From Lacticaseibacillus jixianensis (GTDB lineage Bacteria > Bacillota > Bacilli > Lactobacillales > Lactobacillaceae), in the NCBI RefSeq assembly GCF_003946485.1, contig NZ_RHOJ01000002.1:143550-207549 (forward strand): DNA of 64,000 nt, read 5' to 3'. Positions 37,482 through 48,100 of this stretch are shown piece by piece. How positions within the stretch are numbered: position 1 is the first letter of the stretch; each line of letters starts with the position of its first letter. The notes under the pieces were generated by a model that saw only the letters and a list, made by a program, of their open reading frames with translations, was not told the origin of the DNA and ran no database searches. A program made the position numbers and the translations under genes.

Positions 37482-38682
37482 TGCCTTCAACCCCCCGGTA
37501 CTTTGCAATGCTGGCCACGTCCTTGTCGCCGCGCCCGGACAGTGTGCAGATGATGGTCGCGTCCTTCGGCATGGTTGGCGCAAGCTTTTGCACGTATGCC
37601 ACCGCATGGCAGCTTTCGATCGCGGCGATGATGCCTTCCTCCTTGGCGATGTACTCGAACGCCGCCACCGCCTCGTCGTCGGTGATGCCGACGTAGGTCG
37701 CGCGCCCGCTGGCGGCCAGCGCCGCGTGCTCAGGCCCGATTCCTGGGTAATCGAGCCCGGCAGAAATCGTGTAGACCTTGTCGATCTGGCCCTCATCGTT
37801 TTGCAGGAAGACCGACTTCATGCCGTGAAAAATGCCCGGGGTGCCAAGTTCCATCGTCGCCGCCGTCTTGCCGGAATGGATCCCCTTACCGGCCGCCTCG
37901 ACGCCGTACAGCTTGACTCTGGGGTCATCGATGTACTCGGCAAACGAGCCGATGGCGTTAGAGCCGCCGCCCACGCAGGCCACGATCGCGTCGGGTAGCT
38001 TGCCCTCGACGGCCTGGATCTGCTGCTTGGATTCCTTGGAGATCACGCTTTGGAACTCCTTGACCATTGCCGGGTAAGGCGCCGGGCCCATCGCGGACCC
38101 GATCAGATAGTACGTGTCATCGGGATGGGCGGCCCAGTCCTGCAGCGCCGCGTTGACGGCGTCCTTGAGCAGTCCTTGACCGGACGTGATCGGCCGCACC
38201 TTGGCCCCGAGCAGTTCCATCCGGTACACGTTCAGGCGCTGGCGCTCGGTGTCCTCCTTGCCCATGAAGATCTCACAGTCCATGCCGAACAGCGCCGCCG
38301 CCGTGGCCGTGGCCACGCCGTGCTGGCCGGCCCCGGTTTCGGCGATCAGGCGGGTCTTACCCAGCTTCTTAGCCAGCAGCACCTGGCCCAGCACGTTGTT
38401 GATCTTGTGGGCGCCGGTGTGATTGAGGTCCTCGCGCTTGAGGTAGATCTTCGCGCCGCCGAGGTCTTCGGTCATATTCTTCGCGTAATAAAGCAGCGAC
38501 GGCCGGTTGGCGTAGTTGTTCAGCAGGTCGTGAAACTCTTTTTGAAAAGCCGGATCCGTCTTGCATGCCTCGAAGGCCTGGGTCAGCTTATCCAGCTCGG
38601 CCATCAGGGTCTCGGGCACGTACTGGCCGCCGAATTCCCCGAAGCGATTATCTTGTTTAGCTGTCTGATTATCTTTTAACAT
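37474..38682 (-). CDS. trpB: Tryptophan synthase beta chain
   Basis: PLP enzyme joining indole and serine to tryptophan. About 402 residues. The PLP lysine is in [15 protein letters not shown] and the phosphate cradle in [23 protein letters not shown] N-terminus is standard. The ATG at 38682 has AAAGGAAC upstream; an earlier ATG at 38706 overlaps trpF more deeply. TrpB type 1. Confidence 0.96.
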   Translation of the reverse strand: MLKDNQTAKQDNRFGEFGGQYVPETLMAELDKLTQAFEACKTDPAFQKEFHDLLNNYANRPSLLYYAKNMTEDLGGAKIYLKREDLNHTGAHKINNVLGQVLLAKKLGKTRLIAETGAGQHGVATATAAALFGMDCEIFMGKEDTERQRLNVYRMELLGAKVRPITSGQGLLKDAVNAALQDWAAHPDDTYYLIGSAMGPAPYPAMVKEFQSVISKESKQQIQAVEGKLPDAIVACVGGGSNAIGSFAEYIDDPRVKLYGVEAAGKGIHSGKTAATMELGTPGIFHGMKSVFLQNDEGQIDKVYTISAGLDYPGIGPEHAALAASGRATYVGITDDEAVAAFEYIAKEEGIIAAIESCHAVAYVQKLAPTMPKDATIICTLSGRGDKDVASIAKYRGVEGIE

Positions 38683-39262
38683 CTGAAAAGTTCCTTTCTG
38701 TCTCACGAACCGCGACGACGAAGGCCTGCACCTTCGCCGCGTCTTTGCGGCCTTTAGTTTCTAGGCGGCTGGACGCATCAACCAATGCCGGGTGCGTGCA
38801 GGCGATCGCCGCTTGCACGTTGCCGCCGTCCAGGCCGCCCGCCAGCATCAGCGGCCGGTTAACCCTGGGCAAGTGATGCCAGTCCAGCGTCTGCCCGGAG
38901 CCGTCGCCGGCGTCCAGCAGCGCCAGGTCGGCCGTCGTGGTCGGCTGCTCCGCCGTCACCCGGGCGAACACTGTGAAGCCCAGCGCATGCAAGGCGGCCA
39001 CTAGGCTTGGGGCCGCCGGCCGGTGCAGCTGCACCGTGGTGATGCCGGGCCGAAGCTTGGCTAACTGGTCCAAGTCGGGCGCGACCACCACGGCCACCGG
39101 CGTGATGCCGGCTGCTAGGCCCGCCGCCAGCGCCAGCGCGTGCTTGGGGCTGACTTGATGGCGCCCCGCCGCCAGGACGAACCCCGCGTAATCGGGGTGG
39201 ACGCGGTTCACCAGGGCCACGTCCGCTGGGGTCATCAGCCCGCACACCTTCACCGCCGTCAT
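38669..39262 (-). CDS. trpF: Phosphoribosylanthranilate isomerase
   Basis: 197 residues, TIM barrel. [16 protein letters not shown] holds the catalytic cysteine; [13 protein letters not shown] and [10 protein letters not shown] are the phosphate-binding strands, with the catalytic aspartate in the first. Its 3' end overlaps the trpB start and its ATG overlaps the trpC stop (ATGA), so the operon is tightly coupled. Confidence 0.94.
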   Translation of the reverse strand: MTAVKVCGLMTPADVALVNRVHPDYAGFVLAAGRHQVSPKHALALAAGLAAGITPVAVVVAPDLDQLAKLRPGITTVQLHRPAAPSLVAALHALGFTVFARVTAEQPTTTADLALLDAGDGSGQTLDWHHLPRVNRPLMLAGGLDGGNVQAAIACTHPALVDASSRLETKGRKDAAKVQAFVVAVRETERNFSDVKR

Positions 39263-40056
39263 GCTTGCCCCTGCTGGACGACGCGGCGGTACTCGCGGAT
39301 CGTCGCGCTTCGGTCTGGCGCCTTCATGAAGGTCTCACCGATCAGAGCGCCGTTGAGTCCGCCGGCCTGCAGGGCCTGCAGCTGGCTGGGCTTGGTCACT
39401 CCGCTTTCGGCGATCACCGCGATCTCGCGCGGGATCAGCTTGCGCCGGCGAATGCTGTTTTGAAAATCGACGCTGAAGTCGCGCAGGTCGCGGTTGTTGA
39501 CGCCCATCAGCTGCGGGTGAAGTGGCAAGGCGCGGGCGATCTCGGCTTCCGAGTGGCACTCGACCAGCGGCAGCAGGCCCATGGCCAGGGTGTAATCGTA
39601 CAGCGCGCGGAGCTGCTCGCCCGGCAGGATCGCCGCGATCAGCAGCACCAGCGTCGCACCGCTAGCTCTTGCCTGGTCAATCATGTAGCGGTCGATGGTG
39701 AAGTCCTTGCGCAGCACCGGCGTTTTCACGGTCTGCGTGACCGCCTTCAGGTCCGCCAGGCTGCCGTGAAAATAATCGGGTTCGGTCAGGACCGAAATGG
39801 CATCGACCCCGGCTTCTTCGTACTCACTGGCAATTTGGGTCACCGGAAAACTTGCGGCGATCTGGCCCTTGCTGGGCGAGGCCTGCTTGCACTCGGCGAT
39901 GATGCCGAAATGCTGGTGGAGCGTTGCGGGCAGCGTCGCGGCTGCCTGGGGCGCTGGGGTGGCCAGCGCCTGCTCGTGCAAAACCGCTGGGGCCAATTCA
40001 GCCTTTTCCCGAATTAACCGCTGTTTTGTCGCGGCCACTAGGTCGTCCAGAATCAT
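39259..40056 (-). CDS. trpC: Indole-3-glycerol phosphate synthase
   Basis: 265 residues. IIAECKQASPSKG (catalytic lysine), VLTEPDYFHGS, VLRKDFTIDRY (catalytic lysine), MGVNNRDLRDF and VIAESGVTKPSQ are the expected motifs in order. Both ends overlap neighbours by four bases (ATGA). Confidence 0.96.
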   Translation of the reverse strand: MILDDLVAATKQRLIREKAELAPAVLHEQALATPAPQAAATLPATLHQHFGIIAECKQASPSKGQIAASFPVTQIASEYEEAGVDAISVLTEPDYFHGSLADLKAVTQTVKTPVLRKDFTIDRYMIDQARASGATLVLLIAAILPGEQLRALYDYTLAMGLLPLVECHSEAEIARALPLHPQLMGVNNRDLRDFSVDFQNSIRRRKLIPREIAVIAESGVTKPSQLQALQAGGLNGALIGETFMKAPDRSATIREYRRVVQQGQA

Positions 40057-41078
40057 GCGCTCACCTCAACGTGATCAACTGCTAATGCATCATCCAGCTG
40101 TTTGATGGCCGCACCCGAATCAATGGTCTGGCGGGCCAGGTCGACGCCGGCCTGGATCGTCGCCACCGCGCCCGTCAGGCTCAGTGCCACCCCGGCGTTG
40201 AAGATGACGGCGTCGCGCTTAGCCCCCTGGTCTTTGCCGCTCAACACCGCTCGCGTGATCTGCGCGTTTTGCGCCGGCGTGCCGCCCACCAGGGCCTTTT
40301 TGTCGGCAAGCTTGAAGCCGTAATCTTCCGGGTTCAGGGTCAGCGGTTCGAACTGGCCATTGCGGATGCGGATCGCATCGGTCGGGCCGGTGACGGTGAC
40401 TTCGTCCAGGCCGTCCTCGCCGTGGATCACCATGCCGGACGTCACGCCGAGCTGGCTGATGGCCTCGGCCATCGGCTGCATCAGGTCCTTGCTGTAGACC
40501 CCGAGCAGCTCGTAGGTCGGCCGCGCCGGGTTGGCCAGCGGCCCGATCAGATTGAAGATTGTCGGAAAGCCGAGTTCCTTGCGGGCTGGGCCCACAAAGC
40601 GCATTGACGGGTGGTACTTTTGCGCGAACAGGAAGCAGAAGTTATAGTCGTTTAGCAGTGCCGCCGATTTTTCCGGCGAGGCGTTGATGTCAAACCCCAG
40701 CGCCTCGAGCACATCGGCCGCCCCACTCTTGGACGACGCCGCGCGGTTGCCATGCTTGGCGATCTTGACCCCGGCCGCGGCGATGACAAACATCGAAGTG
40801 GTCGAAATATTGAAGGAATCGCTGTGGTCGCCGCCAGTGCCGACCACTTCAAGCACTTTGGCCTGCGGGTCAAACGGCAAGGCCTTGCGCCGCAGGGAGT
40901 CCGCCGCGCCGGCGATTTCCTGGGGCCGCACCCCCTTGGCCGCCATCGCGGTCAGGTAGCTGGCGATCATCGTCGCGTCCGCCGTACCGGAAGTCAGTTC
41001 GTCGTGGGCTTCTTTCGTCTGGTCAAAGGTCAGGTCTTCGTGGTTGATCAAGGTGTTGATTGCTTCGTGTAATGTCAT
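40053..41078 (-). CDS. trpD: Anthranilate phosphoribosyltransferase
   Basis: Joins PRPP and anthranilate. 341 residues; VVGTGGDHSDSFNIST is the PRPP/pyrophosphate glycine loop and KHGNRAASSKSGAADVLEALG the anthranilate channel. Not fused to a glutamine amidotransferase. GAGGAGAAAAATC precedes the ATG. First structural gene after the T-box leader, so trpE and trpG are not part of this operon. Confidence 0.96.
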   Translation of the reverse strand: MTLHEAINTLINHEDLTFDQTKEAHDELTSGTADATMIASYLTAMAAKGVRPQEIAGAADSLRRKALPFDPQAKVLEVVGTGGDHSDSFNISTTSMFVIAAAGVKIAKHGNRAASSKSGAADVLEALGFDINASPEKSAALLNDYNFCFLFAQKYHPSMRFVGPARKELGFPTIFNLIGPLANPARPTYELLGVYSKDLMQPMAEAISQLGVTSGMVIHGEDGLDEVTVTGPTDAIRIRNGQFEPLTLNPEDYGFKLADKKALVGGTPAQNAQITRAVLSGKDQGAKRDAVIFNAGVALSLTGAVATIQAGVDLARQTIDSGAAIKQLDDALAVDHVEVSA

Positions 41079-41174
41079 GATTTTTCTCCTCGTTGAAATC
41101 CTGAAGTGTCAGTCTGCCAATGCGGAGCCGCCATCGTTTGTTTGCCATTTTTATTGCCACCTTTGCAAGAATAC

Positions 41175-41591
41175 AAAAAGCTCGCCCATAAACAGTCTTG
41201 CTGTTTAAGGACGAGCTCTCACTCGCGGTGCCACCTTAATTGGACCGGACCGCCGCTTGACGATCCACTGTCCCCCTTTGCACAGGGCTAACACCCTGCC
41301 GGCAGCTGACGTGTGCCAGACGTGCTTCCTGACTCACCAAACGAGTTCCGAAAAGCAACGGAGAAGCGTCTAGCTAAGCCGTGAGCCTCGGGCAAAAAAC
41401 GCCCAATGCTCACGTCTACGCTAGCCGTTCTCCTAAAAACGCTTTTCTCCACTCTCTGGTTTTTGGGCAGCCCCTCGGTGGTCCATTTAACTATCTGCGT
41501 TCGACGACACTCACAGCTTCGGTCGCTCTCTGGGCGTGCACAATAGTCTTGATCTCCACCTCATCGGTTTATGGACGTGCTTATTTGATTA
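41175..41591 (-). ncRNA. T-box leader, tryptophan specific
   Basis: On the minus strand the untranslated leader of trpDCFBA holds the conserved T-box AAGGTGGCACCGCG (41224-41237), which pairs with the tRNA acceptor end. A terminator follows: 41201-41218 pairs with 41175-41195 across a five-base loop, then T5. In Stem I the specifier-loop region contains a TGG triplet (41483-41485) in the context GTTAAATGGACC, matching tRNA-Trp, and AGAGAGC upstream fits the Stem I kink-turn. Uncharged tRNA-Trp would favour antitermination. The specifier assignment is by position and gene context; the T-box and terminator are clear. Confidence 0.9.
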
Positions 41592-41597
41592 GCTCTT

Positions 41598-41626
41598 ATA
41601 CTAATCACATTCTCATCTTGCGTCAA
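41598..41626 (-). promoter_or_regulatory. trp operon promoter
   Basis: -35 TTGACG, 17-bp spacer, -10 TAGTAT on the minus strand, starting the T-box leader transcript about 520 bases before trpD. Confidence 0.8.
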
Positions 41627-41695
41627 TGGTTTTCACATAATTAATTTGGCGAAACCATGAAAATTTCTGCTGGCGTTCGCGCAAAAATGTCGCCA

Positions 41696-44533
41696 TTAAT
41701 ACTGCAGATTCAACGTCACGGTGAAGTCGAAAGGATCCGTGTACAGCCGATACCGCGGCAGTGGCAGCGGCCCGCAGCTGTTGCTGCCTAGGGCCTGAAC
41801 GCGCGCATCCAGGCGCACCTGGTCTGAAGACTGGTTGCCCAGCGGTTGACCATCCCCACCGACCACGTTCAAATTAAACGGGGTCAGCCCCGCCACATGC
41901 AGACTCGGGCCAGTTGCAGTGGTAATGGTCGCCCAGCGCACGCCCATGCGGTTCCCGGCTTCCTGCGGCACCACATACGGAAAGCCCCACTGGTCGCGGT
42001 TGAGCTGATAGTGGCCCAGCGGTGCGGCATCCAGGCTGTCTGGATAGCTCTCACCAAGGCCGCGGCCGAACCAGTCAACGGTTCGGACGGTCGTGGTCAG
42101 CGGCAGCTGGTACCCAATGCGGGGCACCTCAGTGGGCTTTTCACCGTCGAACCAGCCTCTGGTGCGGATCGTGACCCCGGCCGCACCGACCCACAGCGTG
42201 ACCGCCAGCTCGATGCCCCAGTTGATAGCTGGTGGCGCGATGCGTTGCCGAATCGCCACCATCACCGTGTCATCGTTTTGGGTCATCTGAATGCTTTCAC
42301 AGCGTGCGAATAGCGTCGCAATGCGTTCCTTTTGCCGCTCGGCCACGACGTTCATGTCATTGCTGATCGGCAGGCGGTCCAGCGTCAGCGCCATGTCTCC
42401 TGCCAAAACCTTCTGATCATCTTGGCTGAGCTGCGTGATATTGCCAGTGCCGCGGTCAACCGTCACGGTCAGCGGCCCCCGGGTAATGGTCACGGCCGCC
42501 GGCGTCTGACTGACCGTAGCCGCAGCATCAGGCTGGGCCGGCAAGCCTTGATAGGCCACCTGCTGAGACGCCAGCTGTGCCCCGGTCTCAAACACGCCCT
42601 GGACGGTGGTCGTCTCGATCGCCAAATTGAGCATGGCATCGACGCCGCCAGCTTCTGGCAGCTCCAGGGAGAGGACTGGGCTCAGCGCGCCCGGTGCGAG
42701 CGCAGGCAGTGCGATTTGGCCGCCTGCCACCTTTTCCCCTGTGACCTCAAGTTGCCAGCGTAGCACTAAATCACGAGTCGTTTGATAATGGTACAGGCTT
42801 TTGACCACCACATGGTTTTGCGCCACGAAAAACTGGAATGGCTGGATGACGTGCTCGTATTCCAGCAGCCCAGGCGACGGCACCCGGTCCGGCCGCACCA
42901 GCCCATCGATGCAGAACGTCCCGTCGTTGACCGGCTCGCCGAACGCGCCGCCCCAGACGTACTGTGGGCCAGCTGGCGTGGCCTGCTTCAGGCCGTGGTC
43001 CTTCCACTCCCAGATGAAGCCGCCTTGGACGCTCTTGTACAACCGGAAAACGTCCTGGTAATCCTGCAGACTGCCGGCACCATTGCCCATCGCGTGGCCG
43101 TACTCACAGAGAATGTGCGGCTTTTGATGCGTCAGCTTCACGGCGCGTTTTTCGATGTCTTCGACCGGCGTGTACATTGTCGAATACATGTCGGCCACTT
43201 CAGTCTTCCGGTCGCCTTCGTAGTGGATCAGGCGGCTGACGTCAAGCTTGCGGATCGCGGCTGCTTCGGCCACGTGGTTCTCCCCAAAATCACTTTCGTT
43301 GCCCAACGACCAGATGACGATGCACGGGTGGTTGAAGTCGCGGTGCACCATGCGCTCGGCGCGGCTAACGAACTCGCCCTGCCAGTATGGATCATCCGTC
43401 GGCATTTCAGTGACGTACATGCCGTGGGTCTCAAGGTCGCATTCGTCGATCACCAGCAGCCCAAGTTCGTCGCACACATCGTAAAAATACGGTGTGTTGG
43501 GGTAATGCGAGGTCCGGATGGCATTGATGCCGGCGCGCTTGATCTGCGTGACTTCACTTAGAATGTATTCCTGCGTCAAGGCCCGGCCCGTTTCCGGATT
43601 GAACTCGTGGCGGTTGACACCGTTAAACAGCACCGGCTCCCCGTTGAGGCAGATCTGATCATCGATCATCTCGACTTGGCGCAGGCCAAAGCGCATCGGC
43701 ACCAATGCCCCGGCCGCGTCATCCGCGACGACCAGCGTGTATAGATTCGGCGTCTCGTCTGTCCACTCCCGCGGCGCCGAAATCGGGATTGTGGTGGTAC
43801 CAGTCGGCAGTGCCGCTTCAGCAACCGGTTGGCCGGCAAAATAGACCTTGCCCCTCAAGTGAGCGTTGGCCTCAGCCTGCACCGCCACCGCGATCTGCCA
43901 TTGCCCCTCTTGATACTGCGGCGTGATCTGCAGATCATTCAGTCCGCCTTCATCAATGATCGTCACATCGCGAAAAATGCCGCTCAGCCACCACTGGTCC
44001 TGATCCTCGAGAAACGAGTACTCTGACCATTTTTCCACCTGCACCGCGATCGTGTTTTCACCCGGCTTCAGCAGGTCGGTCACGTCGAATTCGGTCATCA
44101 GCCGACTGCCGTGGCCATCCCCGACTAACTGGCCGTTGAGCCAGACCGTAAACGTCGAATCCACCCCATCAAAGCGCAGAACCTGGCGCGCCAGCTGCGG
44201 GGTGCAGCTGAACCGGCGATAATACAGACCCGTCGGATTGTTCGCTGGCGCGGCCGCTGGATCCACCGGAATCGGCAAACTGATATTGGTGTAATTCGGC
44301 TTGCCGTACCCTTGCAGTTCCATGTGCCCCGGCACCTTGATGGTCTGCCAGTCAATGGCATCGTAATCGCCAGCCCTGAACGCCGCGGGCACCTCGCGCG
44401 GCGACTGCAGGTAGCAGAACTGCCAGGTGCCATTTAACGAATGGACAAATGGCGAGGCCCCCTCCTTGTACGTTAGGGCCGTCGCCAACTCGTCGTAGGC
44501 GAAAAACCGAGTCCGTGGTGGTAATTTGCGCAT
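41696..44533 (-). CDS. lacZ: Beta-galactosidase, GH2 (LacZ type)
   Basis: Hydrolyses lactose. 945 residues, a single chain with all five GH2/LacZ parts: sugar-binding jelly roll (1-200, with NYTNISLPIPVDP and LSGIFRDV), immunoglobulin-like domain, TIM barrel with the acid/base glutamate in VIWSLGNESDFG and the nucleophile in HILCEYGHAMGNG, a second Ig-like domain and the C-terminal LacZ domain 5. Many lactobacilli instead encode split LacL and LacM; here it is fused. RBS GGAGGTAATATT. No lactose permease or lac regulator is adjacent, so uptake genes lie elsewhere. Confidence 0.95.
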   Translation of the reverse strand: MRKLPPRTRFFAYDELATALTYKEGASPFVHSLNGTWQFCYLQSPREVPAAFRAGDYDAIDWQTIKVPGHMELQGYGKPNYTNISLPIPVDPAAAPANNPTGLYYRRFSCTPQLARQVLRFDGVDSTFTVWLNGQLVGDGHGSRLMTEFDVTDLLKPGENTIAVQVEKWSEYSFLEDQDQWWLSGIFRDVTIIDEGGLNDLQITPQYQEGQWQIAVAVQAEANAHLRGKVYFAGQPVAEAALPTGTTTIPISAPREWTDETPNLYTLVVADDAAGALVPMRFGLRQVEMIDDQICLNGEPVLFNGVNRHEFNPETGRALTQEYILSEVTQIKRAGINAIRTSHYPNTPYFYDVCDELGLLVIDECDLETHGMYVTEMPTDDPYWQGEFVSRAERMVHRDFNHPCIVIWSLGNESDFGENHVAEAAAIRKLDVSRLIHYEGDRKTEVADMYSTMYTPVEDIEKRAVKLTHQKPHILCEYGHAMGNGAGSLQDYQDVFRLYKSVQGGFIWEWKDHGLKQATPAGPQYVWGGAFGEPVNDGTFCIDGLVRPDRVPSPGLLEYEHVIQPFQFFVAQNHVVVKSLYHYQTTRDLVLRWQLEVTGEKVAGGQIALPALAPGALSPVLSLELPEAGGVDAMLNLAIETTTVQGVFETGAQLASQQVAYQGLPAQPDAAATVSQTPAAVTITRGPLTVTVDRGTGNITQLSQDDQKVLAGDMALTLDRLPISNDMNVVAERQKERIATLFARCESIQMTQNDDTVMVAIRQRIAPPAINWGIELAVTLWVGAAGVTIRTRGWFDGEKPTEVPRIGYQLPLTTTVRTVDWFGRGLGESYPDSLDAAPLGHYQLNRDQWGFPYVVPQEAGNRMGVRWATITTATGPSLHVAGLTPFNLNVVGGDGQPLGNQSSDQVRLDARVQALGSNSCGPLPLPRYRLYTDPFDFTVTLNLQY

Positions 44534-44767
44534 AATATTACCTCCACTAGAAACCGCAATTGACCGATTGCCGTCAGTATAGCGCGTTTAACCAGCGATG
44601 GCAGCGTCAACAATACAATGCAGTGAGATCAATCCCCGCTGGCCCCGGTGCCGTTCACGCGACTAGCGCCAGCCCACTCGCATATAATTAATAGTGAAGA
44701 ACTGAGCACTTTCCTGCACGACAGGCTTCACCGATGCAATTACCCCATCAGAAAGGATACGAACACA

Positions 44768-44998
44768 ATGCGAGCCGATAAATTCAAACCACATTACGAG
44801 GTCCGGTTGGCCTTTCTAGGCATGCGCAGTGAACCGACCGGCGTGGCCACCTACTACCCCTTAGAGCCGGGCGATGAGCTCCTGGTCGAAACCGGGCCCG
44901 GTGGCAGCAAGAGCAATGGCGCCTTTGTCAACTGCAGCCGCTACGGCCGCATCCGCGTGTGCAGCCAAAATATTGTCTCGCGGTGTCAACGCATCTGA
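44768..44998 (+). CDS. Small protein, 76 aa, family shared with the 50736 gene
   Basis: 76 residues with the pattern YEVRLAFLGM, GVATYYPLEPGDELLVETG, PGGSKSNGAF and RYGRIRVCSQ, ending RCQRI. The second copy at 50736 keeps the same skeleton, so this is a true family under selection. GAAAGGATACGAACACA precedes the ATG, a -10-like TATAAT is at about 44684, and a strong terminator follows. The mix of short strands and glycines suggests a small beta-barrel-like fold, but I recognise no family and infer no function. Confidence 0.72.
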   Translation: MRADKFKPHYEVRLAFLGMRSEPTGVATYYPLEPGDELLVETGPGGSKSNGAFVNCSRYGRIRVCSQNIVSRCQRI

Positions 44999-45057
44999 GT
45001 GGTGGCGCGGCCCTTGGCACTAAGCCGCCACCACCGACATCAATGCGCCGCGCATCG

Positions 45058-45096
45058 AAAAGACGATTGCCGTTAAGCCGGCAATCGTCTTTTTTC
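45058..45096. terminator. Bidirectional terminator between the 76-aa gene and the SNF2 helicase gene
   Basis: AAGACGATTGCCG and CGGCAATCGTCTT arms around a short loop, with A-tract and T-tract ends, between convergent genes. Confidence 0.9.
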
Positions 45097-45105
45097 ACCT
45101 GCCGA

Positions 45106-48100
45106 TTATCCTTCTGACGCGCTGATCCCCAGGATCTGCCGGATCTCCGCATCGCTCAGCATGGCCTTGTTCTCGGCCCCGCTGAGGATCTGATCGACCA
45201 AGTCGCGCTTTTGCGCCTGCAGCCTGACGATCTGCTCCTCGATGGTGCCCTTCGTGATCAGCCGGTACACGTCGACCTGGTGGTGCTGGCCGATGCGGTG
45301 CGCCCGCGCGATCGCCTGGTCCTCCACGGCCGGATTCCACCACAGGTCGACCAGGATCACCATGTCGGCGGCAGTCAGGTTCAGCCCGGTGCTCCCCGCC
45401 TTCAGCGAAATTAGGAAGAATTGGCGCTCACCGGCGTTGAACGCATCGACCATCGCCAGCCGCTGCTTCGGCGCCGTGGCCCCTTCAAGCAGAAAGTGCG
45501 GCAGCTGCAGTTCGGCCATTCGGGACTCGATCCTCGCCAGCATCCCCGTGAACTGGGAAAAAATCAGCACGCGCCGGCCGTTCGCCGCAGCCTCGGCCAC
45601 GAGGTCCTCAAGCTGATCCATCTTCCCGGACCCGCCGCGGTACCCATCGACGTACAGCGCCGGCGTGTCGCACAGCTGGCGCAGGCGCGTGAGCCCGGCC
45701 AGGATCGCCAGCTTGTTTTTGACCAGGCCCTGGCTGGACAGGCCGCGCACCTTGACCTGCATCTGCTCGAGCTGGGCGAGGTACACCGTCTTCTGGGCCT
45801 TGGTCATCTCGTTGGTCAGATTGCTTTCGACCAGCGGCGGCAGGTCCTTCAGCACGGTCTTCTTCTCCCGCCGCAGGATGAACGGCGCCACCCGCAGCGC
45901 GACCTCATCGGGGGCCATCTGCGCGAAGACCTGCTTGCTCGGCAGCAGGCCCGGCAGCACCAGCGCAAAAATGGCCCACAGCTCATCGGTGCGGTTCTCG
46001 ATCGGCGTGCCGGACAGGGCGTACGTCGCGCGCGGCTTCAGCTTGCGCAAACTCTGGTGGGTCTTGGTCGCGCTGTTTTTGACGAACTGGGCCTCGTCCA
46101 GCACCAGGTAGTTCAGCGGCCGCTTGGCGTACTCGGCGGCGTCGCGCTGCACACTATTGTACGAGGCGATCAAGATGTCGTAGTCGCTCGCTGCGATCAG
46201 CGCCGTGCGCTCGGCCTTGGTGCCGTCGACCACCGCCACGCGCAGTGCCGGCGCGAACTTCGCACACTCCGCCTGCCAGTTGTACAGCAGGGAGGCCGGG
46301 GCGACGATCAGGCTTGGCTGCCCGGCGTGCAGGTGATGCGTCAAAAAGGCGATCATCTCCAGCGTCTTGCCCAGCCCCATCTCGTCGGCCAAAATGCCGC
46401 CAAACCCGTGCGCGTTCAGCATCTCCAGCCACTGCACCCCGGCCACCTGGTACGGCCGCAGCTGGGCCGCCACAGCCAGCGGATTGTCACTTTTAAACTG
46501 CTCCGGGTGCGTCAGGTCCTGGGCCAGGTGCTTGACCTGGTCGGCGAAGTCCGCGCTTGGCCCCAGCGCTGCTTGGACGGCAAGGGTCTGGGCGGCCGGC
46601 ACTAGGGCCTGGCCGTGATGCAGCGGACCGTGGCGCAGGCTGGTCAGCGCCTTGGCCACGCGGCGCAGCGGCTCGTCCACAATGACCAGCGAGCCGTCCG
46701 CGCGCGTCAGGTACGGCCGCGCCACGTCGATCTGGTTCAGCATCTGATCGACCTCACCGGCCTCAACGCCCTTCAGGGAAAACGAGATCGCCAGCAGCCC
46801 GGCTTGTTCACTGACCGCCACTTGCGGCGCCAGCGCCTTGCCGTCCTGGACCAGCGCGGCCAGGCTCGGGCTGACCGTCACGCTGCCGTTCTCCCGCAGG
46901 TTCGGCAGCAGCTGCTGGTAAAAGTCGTACAGCGTGTCCGCGTCCGGCACCGCCAGCCGCCACGTCGTTTTGCTCGGCTTGAAGCCCAAACTGGTCAAGT
47001 ACTCGCGCGCCTGGCGCTCCTTGACCGTGTCCCGCGGCTGATTGAGCGTGAGCGGCGCGCCGGCTGCGACCTCATTGCCGGCGTAATCAAACGACAGCGC
47101 CAGCGTGATCGTTCTCAGCTCGCGGTCCAGCGCAAAATGCGGCGTCATCGCCGGCGCCGCCACCAGTGCCGCGCCGACCACCACGCCAATTTTGGCAAAG
47201 GCCTGCGCCAGGGTCCGCACCGCCGCGGTCTCCTCGGTGGTGAAAGCCAGCTGCTGGCGGCTGGTCAGGTCGCTCACCGCGCTTTGCGGCTCCCCCACCA
47301 GCTGGTGGATCGCCTGCATCTGCGCGGCGGTCAGCTGATAGCAGTGGTCCTCATGCAGCAGCATCCGGTCGCGCGGCATGATCAGCCCCGCATCGGCTTC
47401 AAGCGTCACCCGAAACCCCTCGCGCTGCTGCGTGATCGTCATCTGAAAAAGCCCGGCCGCCGGGGTGAACGGCGCAATGATCACCTGGGGAAACGAGCGG
47501 TCGCGATACGGCGTAAACTCAAAATGGGCCAGCTGATCAAACGCGCCGGCCTGCTTGGCCAAACTCCCCGGCGCCAAAATCAGCTCGCGGGCCGCCGCGG
47601 CGTTATTCACGGCGCGGTCCTTGGGCCCCTCCGCGTGATACGCCTGCGCCATCGCGTCCAGCAGCGCGCGCTCGGGCGCCGCAAACGCGGTGTGGGCCAG
47701 CACGTAGCTGGCCTTGCCGTTGGTCGCAAACCGGGCCTCGGCTTCGTAGGCGTCAAAGAACCGCCCCAGATCGGAAACCACGTAGAAATGGCCGCCGCCT
47801 TCTCGCGCCGCAATGTGCAGTTCAATGAAAAAGCGCAGCTCAAGCGCCCAGCTGGCCGTCTCGACGCTGGCCACGCCCAGCGTCACCTGGAGGGCCAGCG
47901 GCACCGCAGTGCTGGTTGGCCCGTGGAACAGCGGCGCGGCTTCGATCGCCCGCGCCTGCAAGAAGCGCTGACCGCTGGACTGCTGCCGGGGCTTAGCCGG
48001 CGCCCACCGGAAGACTTCTTGGCGCACCGGCATGTCGCCCGCTTCGATCACGGCTTCGACATCCTTATTTTGATCGCGAAAATAAAGCTCAACGGCCGCA

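Noticed and set aside
36693..37796. Extended trpA of 367 codons
   Set aside because: The extra 105 codons run out of frame through trpB; the TTG at 37481 gives a normal TrpA.
41381..41644. Plus-strand open frame downstream of trpD
   Set aside because: Lies inside the T-box leader, whose conserved elements read on the minus strand; no RBS.
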